Shown: positions 1 to 7,727, numbered from the stretch's first letter. The stretch is 10,555 nt of DNA from an uncultured Lachnospiraceae bacterium (GCA_905201915.1 CAJKQE010000080.1:1-10555), one strand, 5' to 3'. Translations and numbers: made by a program. Notes: a model not told the origin generated them from the letters alone.

Positions 1-36
1 TTCTTCCAGTAATACGGATTGGTGTTTAAATTCCAT
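1..36 (-). CDS. rsmH: rsmH 5' end (16S rRNA m4C1402 methyltransferase), partial
   Basis: Only the first 12 codons are in the window; the gene continues past the left edge. The minus strand reads MEFKHQSVLLEE, which matches the conserved start of RsmH (MraW), the SAM-dependent enzyme that N4-methylates C1402 of 16S rRNA. An AGGAG ribosome site (complement around 43-47) sits at normal distance before the ATG. It starts 18 bp after the mraZ stop codon, the standard mraZ-rsmH order at the head of the dcw cluster, so the two are almost certainly co-transcribed. The identification rests on a short peptide plus strong gene context. Confidence 0.82.
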   Translation of the reverse strand, partial: MEFKHQSVLLEE

Positions 37-54
37 TTTTCTCTCCTAGCATAC

Positions 55-486
55 TTAGATAACAATACCTATACTCTGCATACCTTCTGCAATAGCATCC
101 ATGTCTTCGTAATTGCTGTTTTCCAACCACTTCTCCTTACTCCAGACTTCAATTCTCGTAAGATTTCCAGTTAATACCACGTCTTTTTCCAGACCAGCAA
201 ATTCTCGTAACGTTATCGGCACGAGTATTCTCCCCTGCTTGTCCAATTCACACATTGTAGCACTGGCTACAAAGAAACGTAAGAAGGCTCTTGCATTTTT
301 ATCATTAAGTGGTAAAGCTTTCAGCTTTTCTTCAAAGGCTTTCCATTCGCTGTTGGGATAAATTGATAAACAGCCATCCAATCCTTTGGTAAGTACGAAT
401 TCCTCTCCCAGTTCTTCTCTGAACTTAGATGGGATAATCATCCTTCCTTTTGCATCTATTGTATGGCTATATTCTCCCATGAACAT
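55..486 (-). CDS. mraZ: MraZ, transcriptional regulator of the division/cell wall cluster
   Basis: A 143-residue protein, the usual MraZ length. It contains two SpoVT/AbrB-type swapped-hairpin DNA-binding halves: the first with DAKGRMIIPSKFR at residues 11-23, the second with DKQGRILVP at 82-90. MraZ forms ring-shaped oligomers that bind GTGG direct repeats upstream of its own gene and control the dcw operon. I chose the ATG at 486-484 because an AAGGTG ribosome site lies 8 bases upstream and the protein then begins MFMGEYSHTID, as family members do. The frame stays open upstream to an ATG at 597, but that 37-residue extension reads through the operator boxes and is not MraZ-like. The ATG two codons later (480) is possible but less well spaced. 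The gene is followed by rsmH after an 18-bp gap. Confidence 0.94.
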   Translation of the reverse strand: MFMGEYSHTIDAKGRMIIPSKFREELGEEFVLTKGLDGCLSIYPNSEWKAFEEKLKALPLNDKNARAFLRFFVASATMCELDKQGRILVPITLREFAGLEKDVVLTGNLTRIEVWSKEKWLENSNYEDMDAIAEGMQSIGIVI

Positions 487-573
487 ACGAACTTCACCTT
501 CTTTCGTGAGAACTGTAAATCTCCCCTTTACAATTCTCCATGGCGCCTCATAGACACTTCTGCCACCAGCCAC

Positions 574-611
574 CCATTTAGCACCACTTTTCACCACTTT
601 CTACCACTTAT
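574..611 (-). promoter_or_regulatory. MraZ operator: GTGG direct repeats, 10-bp period
   Basis: On the minus strand the motif GTGG occurs three times in exact 10-bp register (complement CCAC at 584-587, 594-597, 604-607). A fourth, weaker ATGG is in the same register (complement at 574-577). Three or more such repeats about one helical turn apart, in front of mraZ, form the established binding site of the MraZ oligomer. The array lies just downstream of the predicted -10 element, so bound MraZ would block initiation or early elongation. Confidence 0.8.
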
Positions 612-617
612 ACGTCC

Positions 618-646
618 ATTCTATACTAATCCCATAAATTATGCAA
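618..646 (-). promoter_or_regulatory. Probable sigma-A promoter of mraZ/dcw cluster
   Basis: The minus strand carries TTGCAT (complement 641-646), a 17-bp spacer and TAGAAT (complement 618-623). The -10 matches 5 of 6 consensus positions and the -35 keeps the TTG core. Transcription would begin near 611, at the edge of the GTGG array, giving a leader of about 125 nt before the mraZ ATG. The position relative to the operator supports the call; the -35 is weak. Confidence 0.55.
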
Positions 647-730
647 GGGGAAACACGTATTCTTTTTCGTTTTTTTTACTTATTTTTAAAGGATTTTTTG
701 TATAAATTACTAATTTTTCCCATTGGCAAA

Positions 731-766
731 AGAAGGAGTAACTCAAAATGAGCTACTCCCTTTCTT
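731..766 (-). terminator. Intrinsic terminator after the beta-galactosidase gene
   Basis: An 11-bp inverted repeat (arms 735-745 and 749-759, one G-T wobble, 3-nt loop) begins 20 bp after the stop codon of the GH2 gene. On the minus strand the closing arm is followed by a T-rich run (TTCTTTT). It separates this gene from the mraZ promoter, so the dcw cluster is transcribed independently. The plus-strand tail is also T-rich, so the hairpin could work both ways. Confidence 0.72.
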
Positions 767-778
767 AGCATTTCTTTC

Positions 779-3700
779 TTATACTCTTTCCAACATCTGT
801 CCGGATGCATCCACATAATAACCGTCAATCCACTGACTACTTGCCATGCTTCCATCTTCATTTAAATAATACCAATAGCCATCTACGAATACCCAGCCTG
901 TTTCCATGACTCCGCTTTCATTCAGGTAATACCAATAGCCTCCTACGGATACCCAGCCTGTTTCCATAGCTCCGCTTTCATTCAGGTAATACCAGTGACC
1001 TCCTACAGATACCCAACCTGTCTCCATGGCTCCACTTTCATTTAGATAATACCAGTAGCCGCCTACGGATACCCAGCCTGTTTCCATAGCTCCGCTTTCA
1101 TTCAGATAGTACCAATAGCCGCCTACGGACACCCAGCCTGTTTCCATAGCTCCGCTTTCATTCAGATAGTACCAATAGCCGCCTACAGATACCCAGCCTG
1201 TTTCCATAATGGCTTCTTCATCAAAGTAATACCATGTTCCAGAAATTTCTTTCCATCCAACTGTCTTCTGTCCGCCTTCGTAATACTCCCAACCATTTTC
1301 CGTCTGATACCAACCTGCTTTTTCTACTAAACAGTCCTTCGCTTTCTGTATATTTATAACTGCTGTTGCAATTTCTTCTGTTGTTGCATCTGGATTATCT
1401 AGCAATTTTGTTGCTGCGTCAATCAATTCTTTATAAGCATTCCAACTGTCTTCTGTATAACTGTTCTCTGTTTCCTGTTTTTTGGCCAGTTCCTCATATT
1501 CTTTTAATACTTGTTCCAGTTCCGGATATCCTACTTCATGAACAAGTCTGGCATCTGCCCATACTGCATGGTCATTTCCATCGGAACCATTTGTTTCTGT
1601 GATAAGAGAAACTGTTTTTGCACCTCTGATATTCACTTCTACAGGAACAGAAGTTTTGAATTTTACAGCATTCTGTCGGAATACTTCTTCGCCATCCACT
1701 TTGACAACATAATTTACTTCACCGTTTCCTGTCTGCTCTTTTCCAATACCTGCAATTGCTTTAAATGTAGTCGCATCTGTATCTTCTACGCAAACCGTTA
1801 CTGCTGAAGGTGCATGAGAGCCTACACCTTTCTTGAATTTTGTTGCTTTTCCGTCAACCCATACACCAAGCTCCTGTCCACAGGTACATTTATCTCGCAG
1901 ATTTGCACTGTAACCAGCCTTATCAACAGTCCAACTCATATCACTAACATATATCTGGTCTACTATTTTAAATGTTACGGTGTATATTTTTTCAATTCCA
2001 TAGCTGGAAACTGTTTTAATTGTTGCTGTTGGATTTTCTTCTGTTGCCTGTGTAATCTCAATCTTTGCACCGCTATCTTTTTGAATTACATCAACTTTCG
2101 GAATTTCTAATCCTTTAAAAATCTGATGTGTATATTCATTCTTAGACGCATCAAAACCTTCCATTTTCTTTCCGTTTAATGTAATTCCCTGAATAGCCAT
2201 TGTGGACTCTATATCCTGTTTGCTATTTTCCATTCTTTCTTTTACAAAAGTATCTGCATCTGATGCTTCTTTTGTAATTGGTGTGATACGGAATGTCTGT
2301 GTGTAAGTCATTCCTTTTCCTAGAATGTATTTGCCTAATGGACCTGGACCGCAGCTTGCATTACCAAGCCCTCTTTGTGCAGTACTCACACCCAAGATTA
2401 CATCTTCTGTTTTTTGAATTTGATATGGATGTCCATAATTTTTCCATCTTTCATGAATATTTTCAGATGTATAATGTAATGCACTCATGTTCATAGTATC
2501 TTCTGCTACAACCATAAGTCCCTTACCATTTTCACCATTTGTCAGTGCCGCCCATCTTACATCGCTTCGATTACCGTTTTCCTGTGGTCTTACATATCCA
2601 TCTTCAAACATATCCGTTACTGTATCGTGATAAACACTTATTTTTGCACCTGTCTTTCTGTCCACATAGTTTTCCTGTGGCCCTCTTCCATAATAAGTAA
2701 CATTTTCATACTCTTTCGGAACAGTCATTCCCATACCGACCTGTGCAATATCGCCAACTGCACTGCTGTCTGCAGGTGTAAAGCTATTTGTTACAACAAT
2801 ATCTCCGTTTGCATAAATCTGATAATCTATTGTGTTTGGAGAATTAATACCTGCAATCATCCCTGCAACATGAACATTTACAACTTTTGCTTTTGCTTCT
2901 ACATTACATTCTTCTACTTTGAAATTCGCAGCTGCATTCTTCATTCCATCTGTAAAATTAGGGTCATTACTGATTCGTGCTCTCCAGTAATTCGGTTTCG
3001 GCCCCTCTTTCAAGAGAACGTTTCCGTTTACCTTATATTCTGTAATATAACCTGTTGTCTTATCAATTGTTACAGAGAATTTGTCTCCATCTTTTTCGCT
3101 TCCTGTAATTATAGCTGTTTTATCATTTTCTGTCATTTCAATTTCATTAGAATTTTCCACATCAATTACAGAAGAGTTTTCTGTGGTTTCATAAGAAAGC
3201 ATTAACTGGTCAAACGCAATCTCATCACCTGTCTTTCCGCCGAAAGCACCAGACCATGTCTGGTCTTTTGTTAATACTGCGCTAAATTCTAAGATATAGT
3301 CAGAACCTTCTACTGCCTGAATTTCAGGGAAGTCTTTCAATTCAATAACTTTCTCTTCTCCGGCTCCAATGTTCTTATCTTTTTCTGAAAGCACACCGTT
3401 TTTTACAATTTCATTATCTTTCAATAATTTCCATGTAATGTTATAATTATTCAGATTTGTATTCAGGAATTCATTTACAATACGTACTTTTCCGTTTTTT
3501 GCCTCTCCGTCATCGTAAAAAGAGATTTCCTGATGTACTTTTTTCACTTCATATAGCTCCGGTGACGGCGTTCTGTCTGCATTCATAATACCATTACAGC
3601 AGAAATCACGGTCTGTTATTTTCTCGCCCCAGTCGCCTCCATATCCAAAGTATTTTGATCCTTCCGGATAGTTTGTTCCTTCTACAATAATCTGGTCATC

Positions 3701-6280
3701 TGTAAAGTCCATAGAATATACTACTTCACTGTCTTTCGGTTGATAATTTGGATCTGGATTTGCAACATTCAGAACATATACACCATCAATCAGACCATTA
3801 AATTGCCTTCCCCTAAGTTCCGGATCTTCACCAATACCGATATTATATGCTTTAGAGTCAATGGTTTCTCCTTTTGAAATCACTTTCTCTCCGATTTTCT
3901 CACCATCTGCATACAAAATATATTTACCATCTTCGTAAGTTCCTGCAATATAAGTCCACTTACCAATTTTGTTTGCCGGGAATGGAGCTGTCAATGTGCC
4001 ATCTTTCCAACCATCAACAAAAAACTCAAGCTGGTTATTTGCTCTTGTAATCTTAAGATTATATCCTGAGTCTCCCTTAGAGATAATTGCCTGATCATTT
4101 CCATTTGCACCATCATATTTCACCCAGGCTCCTACCGTAATTGCTCTGCTGTCAGCAGATTTATTTGGAACAATCGCATATCCATCTAATGCTCTGTTGC
4201 TCTGTCCATCTACAAAAGTTCCCTTAACCTCTGATTTGCTTCCATCATCATTTTTCAAATAATAATCTTTTTTATTGATTATTTTTCCGTAAATAGACTG
4301 ATCCATCCAGTCCCATATAAATCCTCCCTGAGCATTCTCATAGGTTCTGAATACATCCCAATATTCTTTAAAGTTACCAAGTCCATTTCCCATAGCATGA
4401 GCATATTCCGATTGGATATATGGTGCTTTATTATTTGTATTTGTAACATGTCCCTCTACGGAAGACACTCCCCAATACTGAGAAGAATAAATATCTACTA
4501 TGGAATTCTCACGTTGACCTTTTGTATAACGATTATCACGCTCATATTTTCTTAGTCTGGAAGGATCTCTCTCTAAAATCCATTTACTTGAATTATAAAA
4601 ACAATAGTTTTCATTCATTGTATGATTAGAATATGTAGATTCATTTCCAAGTGACCAGATTACTACGGATGGATGGTTTTTATCACGCTCTACCATATTT
4701 TTTGTTCTGTCCATAACCGCTGTATTCCATACCGGCGCACCGGACGGAATATCCGCTCCATTTTCAAAAGAGCCCTTGTGAGATTCAATATTTGCTTCAT
4801 CACATATCAGAATTCCCAGTTCATCTGCAAGTGCATAAGTATATGGATGATTTGGATAATGCGAAGTACGAATTGCATTCACATTAAATTGTTTCATTGT
4901 TTTTAAATCTGTAAGAATGTCATCTTTATTAAGAGCACGTCCATCTACATCATCAGTCTCGTGACGGTTTGTTCCACGAAACATAATTTTCTTTCCGTTA
5001 ATCTGTGCCTGCTCCTGCCCCGCCTCATTGATATCTACTTTTCCAATTTCACGGAACCCAACTCTCTGACATACATTTTCTATGACATTGCCGTTTTCAT
5101 CCACAAGCTGAATGAGCAATCGATACAAATTTGGAGTATCCGGAAACCACTTTTTAGGATTGATTACTTCTTTAGAGCCTGAGCCTGACTGTCCTTTATC
5201 ATCTGCACGCTCTTCCATATTTTCTTTTCCATTTTTCACATTTACATCAAATGTAAGTGGTGAATTCCATAATTTCTCATCACTATCCATTTCATACAAA
5301 TCTGCTTTTACCGTATATTTACCGGACACTTTTGGATTAAGACTTCTGATATCTGCATCTAATGTTAAAGTCGCATTTTTATAATTTTCATCTAACTCAG
5401 TTTTTACAAAATAATCACGAATTTCTACATCTGCTTTAGAATACAGATAAACATCTCTGAAAATGCCGCTTAAACGGATAAAATCCTGGTTTTCTAAATA
5501 ACTTCCTGTTGACCAGCGATATACTTCAACTGCAATTGTATTCGTTCCTTCCTGTAAATATGGAGTAATGTTAAACTCATCTGCTGTATAACTGTCTTCT
5601 GCATATCCTACTCTTTCCCCATTTATATAAAGATAAAATGCAGATTCCACACCTTGAAAAGACACAAAAACATTTCTTCCATCCCAGTCTTTTGGTATTT
5701 CAAAGGTTCTCTTATACTGTCCTACACTATTCTTTACTGTTGGAGCAACCGGTTTATTTTTTCCATTTGTATTATAATTTATCCCCTCATAATTTGCCCA
5801 GGGATATGTCTGATTCACATAGATTGGTGTATCATATCGAAAATCACCATTTTCATCTCGTTGAGTCTGGATATTACTTGGTACCTGAATTTTATCCCAA
5901 CCCTTTGTATCCCAATTTTCTTTATAGTTTTTAGCATCTGAGCCACGTTTTGTATTCAAGCGATCAGCCGGCTTTTCTGCATATTTAAAATCCCATTCAC
6001 CATTTAAAGACTTATACCATTTAGAATTTGTTTCATCTTTATCATCTAAAGCGGACTTTTCATTTTCCAATGCCTTATCCTGTGTTTCATAAGGTGTAAA
6101 GGTTGCTCTCGCATTCTCACGATTTACTTCTACCGTATCAATTTGATCATACCATTCTTCGCCTGCAAACTGACTATCTGCTGCCTTTACTTCAAGTGTT
6201 AGTCCTTCTCCCCCAATTCCTGATGTTGTAACTAAAGTTCCTGCCAAAAGCAAGGATATAATTCGACTTCTTGTTTTCAT
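779..6280 (-). CDS. Secreted, cell-wall-binding GH2 beta-galactosidase (LacZ type), multidomain
   Basis: A 1833-residue exported GH2 enzyme expected to cleave terminal beta-galactosides at the cell surface. Residues 1-34 form a signal peptide (basic MKTRSR, hydrophobic core, cleavage near VKA-A). A LacZ-like N-terminal sandwich follows (SLNGEWDF, VPSN, DTPIYVNQTYP). The barrel contains SHYPNHP, DEANIESH (Mg-site residues in LacZ), the acid/base Glu547 in SLGNES and the nucleophile Glu625 in SEYAHAMGNGLG; their 78-residue spacing is close to the 76 of E. coli LacZ. A LamG-like insert (about 665-877) interrupts the barrel before YGGDWG resumes. Then come a Bgal_small_N-type domain (about 1040-1335, YWRARISND), a cadherin-like segment (about 1356-1440), an NPCBM-like domain (about 1443-1582, GVGSHAPSAV), a FIVAR-like helical segment (about 1585-1655) and cell-wall-binding repeats (about 1656-1833). 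There is no LPXTG motif; the repeats should hold it to the envelope. A strong GGAGGAGAAGGG site abuts the ATG. Exact substrate is unknown: host glycans and dietary galactosides are both possible. Confidence 0.95.
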   Translation of the reverse strand: MKTRSRIISLLLAGTLVTTSGIGGEGLTLEVKAADSQFAGEEWYDQIDTVEVNRENARATFTPYETQDKALENEKSALDDKDETNSKWYKSLNGEWDFKYAEKPADRLNTKRGSDAKNYKENWDTKGWDKIQVPSNIQTQRDENGDFRYDTPIYVNQTYPWANYEGINYNTNGKNKPVAPTVKNSVGQYKRTFEIPKDWDGRNVFVSFQGVESAFYLYINGERVGYAEDSYTADEFNITPYLQEGTNTIAVEVYRWSTGSYLENQDFIRLSGIFRDVYLYSKADVEIRDYFVKTELDENYKNATLTLDADIRSLNPKVSGKYTVKADLYEMDSDEKLWNSPLTFDVNVKNGKENMEERADDKGQSGSGSKEVINPKKWFPDTPNLYRLLIQLVDENGNVIENVCQRVGFREIGKVDINEAGQEQAQINGKKIMFRGTNRHETDDVDGRALNKDDILTDLKTMKQFNVNAIRTSHYPNHPYTYALADELGILICDEANIESHKGSFENGADIPSGAPVWNTAVMDRTKNMVERDKNHPSVVIWSLGNESTYSNHTMNENYCFYNSSKWILERDPSRLRKYERDNRYTKGQRENSIVDIYSSQYWGVSSVEGHVTNTNNKAPYIQSEYAHAMGNGLGNFKEYWDVFRTYENAQGGFIWDWMDQSIYGKIINKKDYYLKNDDGSKSEVKGTFVDGQSNRALDGYAIVPNKSADSRAITVGAWVKYDGANGNDQAIISKGDSGYNLKITRANNQLEFFVDGWKDGTLTAPFPANKIGKWTYIAGTYEDGKYILYADGEKIGEKVISKGETIDSKAYNIGIGEDPELRGRQFNGLIDGVYVLNVANPDPNYQPKDSEVVYSMDFTDDQIIVEGTNYPEGSKYFGYGGDWGEKITDRDFCCNGIMNADRTPSPELYEVKKVHQEISFYDDGEAKNGKVRIVNEFLNTNLNNYNITWKLLKDNEIVKNGVLSEKDKNIGAGEEKVIELKDFPEIQAVEGSDYILEFSAVLTKDQTWSGAFGGKTGDEIAFDQLMLSYETTENSSVIDVENSNEIEMTENDKTAIITGSEKDGDKFSVTIDKTTGYITEYKVNGNVLLKEGPKPNYWRARISNDPNFTDGMKNAAANFKVEECNVEAKAKVVNVHVAGMIAGINSPNTIDYQIYANGDIVVTNSFTPADSSAVGDIAQVGMGMTVPKEYENVTYYGRGPQENYVDRKTGAKISVYHDTVTDMFEDGYVRPQENGNRSDVRWAALTNGENGKGLMVVAEDTMNMSALHYTSENIHERWKNYGHPYQIQKTEDVILGVSTAQRGLGNASCGPGPLGKYILGKGMTYTQTFRITPITKEASDADTFVKERMENSKQDIESTMAIQGITLNGKKMEGFDASKNEYTHQIFKGLEIPKVDVIQKDSGAKIEITQATEENPTATIKTVSSYGIEKIYTVTFKIVDQIYVSDMSWTVDKAGYSANLRDKCTCGQELGVWVDGKATKFKKGVGSHAPSAVTVCVEDTDATTFKAIAGIGKEQTGNGEVNYVVKVDGEEVFRQNAVKFKTSVPVEVNIRGAKTVSLITETNGSDGNDHAVWADARLVHEVGYPELEQVLKEYEELAKKQETENSYTEDSWNAYKELIDAATKLLDNPDATTEEIATAVINIQKAKDCLVEKAGWYQTENGWEYYEGGQKTVGWKEISGTWYYFDEEAIMETGWVSVGGYWYYLNESGAMETGWVSVGGYWYYLNESGAMETGWVSVGGYWYYLNESGAMETGWVSVGGHWYYLNESGAMETGWVSVGGYWYYLNESGVMETGWVFVDGYWYYLNEDGSMASSQWIDGYYVDASGQMLERV
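841..1200 (-). repeat. Tandem 60-bp repeats encoding cell-wall-binding motifs
   Basis: Six consecutive 60-bp units, in frame, each encode about 20 residues of the form ETGWVSVGGYWYYLNESGAM, a CW_binding_1 (choline/glucan-binding type) repeat. Units 1081-1140 and 1141-1200 differ at only two bases; the others differ at a handful of mostly silent positions. The unit at 841-900 is more diverged, and degenerate copies flank the array. Such close identity suggests recent duplication or gene conversion, and copy number can be expected to vary between strains or to be collapsed in short-read assemblies. Confidence 0.9.
3650..4290 (-). other. LamG/concanavalin-like domain inserted in the GH2 catalytic barrel
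   Basis: In E. coli LacZ, the WDWVDQS strand is followed within about 15 residues by YGGDFGD. Here WDWMDQS (residues 656-662) and YGGDWGE (about 880) are separated by about 210 residues. The insert has beta-sandwich features of the Laminin_G_3/concanavalin A-like lectin fold: GAWVKYDG, LEFFVDG, GKWTYIAGTY, KYILYADGEKIG and GLIDGVYVLN. Both flanks keep strict LacZ similarity, so this is a domain insertion and not a loss of the barrel. A glycan-binding role near the active site is inference. Confidence 0.75.
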
Positions 6281-6313
6281 CCCTTCTCCTCCTGCTTGCT
6301 ACCAACTTTACGC

Positions 6314-6505
6314 CTATTTTTGAATCCTTCTTTTTTTCAACATATTGCAATCGTGCTGTACAGTATTTTCATATCCATTCATATTTTCCTTTTCTACTGC
6401 AAATTCTTCTATTTGAAAATGGTTCTTCTTATAAGGGCAAATTTTTGCAGCATCTAAATAATACTTATCTATCTTTTCACTTTCATACATCTGATCAGCC
6501 ACCAT
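6314..6505 (-). CDS. Possible 63-residue small protein in the beta-galactosidase leader
   Basis: An ATG six bases after an in-frame TAA opens 63 codons, ending 33 bp before the beta-galactosidase ATG. The product is charged and soluble, without a membrane segment, and has two cysteines (ICPYKKN, HDCNM). I recognise no family. Codon choice looks coding-like (many GAA, AAA, TAT), but AT-rich DNA gives this by chance and no Shine-Dalgarno precedes the ATG. A weak GGTGG lies before the next methionine (codon 6). It may be a leader peptide, a gene remnant or a chance frame. Confidence 0.25.
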   Translation of the reverse strand: MVADQMYESEKIDKYYLDAAKICPYKKNHFQIEEFAVEKENMNGYENTVQHDCNMLKKRRIQK

Positions 6506-6528
6506 TTTTTCTTATGTCAAGTGTATCA

Positions 6529-6540
6529 TAAACGCGCTTA
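6529..6540. promoter_or_regulatory. Operator-like near-palindrome upstream of beta-galactosidase
   Basis: The 12-mer TAAACGCGCTTA is an imperfect inverted repeat centred on CG, with one mismatched pair. LacI-family regulators, including CcpA at cre sites, bind palindromes with a central CG, and such control would suit a glycosidase gene. It does not fully match the cre consensus and there is no confident promoter beside it, so this is only a candidate. Confidence 0.2.
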
Positions 6541-6592
6541 ATTGTATACCGTGGCAACAGCAACAGCTGCTTAAAGTTCGTTATTATATGCT

Positions 6593-7441
6593 CTATAATT
6601 TTAAATATTCTAACATGGATGCAAGATTTCCTACAGCATCTTCCTGTCCCAAATCATACATCTCCTGTATTTTCTCAATATTTCTTTCTATTCGTTTAAT
6701 ATCAACAAATCTTGATGGTCTTATTACAAAAATCTTTTTTTCTTTTTCCAATTTATTGACTTTCTCTAATTGCTGATTGTATATCAAATATCTGTTATTA
6801 ATAGCAGAAATCAAATCCGGATATTGTCTATAATATGCTTTTGGAATAAAGGTATTCGATTTTTTCTTTCTATAATCCTCCGGTCTTGTAAGAATTACAA
6901 TAACCCTGTCATATCCCATATCCATTATTTTATCAATGGGTATACTATCCGCAATTCCTCCGTCTAAATACCTTTTATTGTTAATACAAACAGGCTTTGA
7001 CACAAAAGGCATCGAACCTGATGCACGTAAATATTCCATCTGTTTTTCTTCTCTCAAGTCATCTATTTCGATATATTCTGCTTTTCCCGTTTCAATATTC
7101 GTAACTACTGCATAAAATTTCTCTTTACTGTTTTTATATGTATCAAAGTCAACAGGATCTAACTCATTCACAATTCTGTTAAAACAGAACTCTTTATTCA
7201 TAATATTTCCTGTTTTAAGCAATGGATATAATCCCATATACTCCTTGTTCGTAGCATACTTTTTATTATACCTGAGTACTCTTCCCTGCTGTTTTGATTT
7301 GTAATTCATTCCAAATAATGCTCCTGCTGAAACGCCCATTATACCATCAACAGAAATATTATTTTTCATAAATACATCAAGAACTCCAGCAGTATATAGC
7401 CCTCGCATTGCCCCACCTTCAAGTAGTAATCCTGTTTTCAT
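6593..7441 (-). CDS. Patatin-like phospholipase / serine hydrolase
   Basis: A 282-residue cytoplasmic protein of the bacterial patatin family (YjjU/RssA-like). It shows the glycine-rich oxyanion loop GGAMRG at residues 9-14, the nucleophile elbow GVSAG with Ser38, and the catalytic-dyad Asp160 in LDGG. The conserved SGSMPF segment (141-146) precedes the Asp, as usual. Patatins use a Ser-Asp dyad to release acyl chains from lipids; the true substrate of this subgroup is unknown. No signal peptide or membrane span is seen, and the C-terminal third is Lys/Glu-rich and probably helical. The start is supported by an AGGAGG site five bases upstream and by homologous N-termini beginning just before the GGG/GGA loop. 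It has its own promoter and no obvious partner in the neighbourhood. Confidence 0.92.
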   Translation of the reverse strand: MKTGLLLEGGAMRGLYTAGVLDVFMKNNISVDGIMGVSAGALFGMNYKSKQQGRVLRYNKKYATNKEYMGLYPLLKTGNIMNKEFCFNRIVNELDPVDFDTYKNSKEKFYAVVTNIETGKAEYIEIDDLREEKQMEYLRASGSMPFVSKPVCINNKRYLDGGIADSIPIDKIMDMGYDRVIVILTRPEDYRKKKSNTFIPKAYYRQYPDLISAINNRYLIYNQQLEKVNKLEKEKKIFVIRPSRFVDIKRIERNIEKIQEMYDLGQEDAVGNLASMLEYLKL

Positions 7442-7517
7442 GTTCTCCTCCTTCTGGTAAATTCACATAAAATCAAATTGCTTAGTCAAAAAATCCTTGT
7501 TTTCTCAAAGTAAGCAT

Positions 7518-7546
7518 AGTATATCATGTGTCAAAGACCCGGTCAA
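7518..7546 (-). promoter_or_regulatory. Promoter of the patatin-like gene
   Basis: TTGACC (complement 7541-7546), a 17-bp spacer and TATACT (complement 7518-7523) form a good sigma-A-type promoter on the minus strand. Transcription would start near 7511, leaving a leader of about 70 nt before the ATG. It faces away from the plus-strand promoter at 7589, so the two units are divergent. Confidence 0.68.
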
Positions 7547-7588
7547 TTTAATCACTTCTCTGAACATTCATACAAATAGAAACATTCT

Positions 7589-7617
7589 TTGCAATCTTCC
7601 CAAAAGTCATGTATAAT
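7589..7617 (+). promoter_or_regulatory. Strong plus-strand promoter of a small transcription unit
   Basis: TTGCAA (7589-7594), a spacer of exactly 17 bp and a perfect TATAAT (7612-7617, preceded by TG) form one of the best promoters in the window. It points away from the patatin-like gene into a unit that ends at the hairpin at 7705-7749. The expected transcript starts near 7624 and is about 125 nt long. Confidence 0.68.
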
Positions 7618-7634
7618 TTATTTATAATAAAAAC

Positions 7635-7727
7635 AGGAGGGCTCTAAAACAAAAACAACTGGAAATCCTCAACCTTTCCAAAGATATGATGAATATACTA
7701 GAGAATAAAGAAAACGGAGATTTTTAA
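7635..7727 (+). pseudogene. Short reading frame with Shine-Dalgarno but no start codon (remnant peptide gene or small RNA)
   Basis: A consensus AGGAGGG (7635-7641) follows the promoter by about 18 bp. Where a start codon is expected (about 7646-7650) there is only CTAAAACAA, with no ATG, GTG or TTG in any frame. The frame beginning CTA at 7644 nevertheless reads on for 27 codons to TAA at 7725-7727, giving a peptide with the plausible helical stretch KQLEILNLSKDMMNILE. The stop codon lies inside the terminator hairpin. I do not recognise the peptide. It could be a small gene that lost its ATG, a truncated copy of a larger gene's start, or a small RNA whose reading frame is incidental. Confidence 0.35.

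Larger units (their letters stand above)
6281..6592 (-). other. 312-bp region between patatin-like gene and beta-galactosidase gene
   Basis: This holds the beta-galactosidase leader. Its last 12 bases are the ribosome site. No clear terminator follows the patatin-like gene, so some read-through is possible. A TATAAT (complement 6583-6588) with a poor TTAGAA at 19-bp spacing is the only -10/-35 pair I could suggest, and it is weak. A consensus TTGACA (complement 6514-6519) has no matching -10. The perfect 8-bp palindrome CTGTACAG lies at about 6355-6362. A small ORF and an operator-like palindrome are listed separately. Confidence 0.5.

Noticed and set aside
487..597. N-terminal extension of mraZ giving a 180-residue protein.
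   Set aside because: It reads through the GTGG operator boxes, lacks similarity to MraZ, and a better-placed ribosome site precedes the ATG at 486.
676..861. Minus-strand frame overlapping the 3' end of the beta-galactosidase gene and its terminator.
   Set aside because: It is out of frame with the repeats and runs through the terminator hairpin, so it is a chance frame.
841..1200. CRISPR-like array, suggested by the regular 60-bp periodicity.
   Set aside because: The repeats are contiguous without unique spacers and encode an in-frame wall-binding protein motif.
2627..3205. Long plus-strand open frame (192 codons) opposite the beta-galactosidase gene.
   Set aside because: It is an antisense shadow: rich in Cys, Phe, Ile and Asn, without ribosome site or recognisable domain, opposite the well-supported Bgal_small_N-type domain. 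The same holds for the other plus-strand frames across 1366-5941.
6541..6575. Possible terminator after the patatin-like gene (GCAGCTGTTGCTGTTGC).
   Set aside because: The inverted repeat is short, mainly a CAGCTG palindrome plus a GCAACA direct repeat, with no T-run after it on the minus strand.
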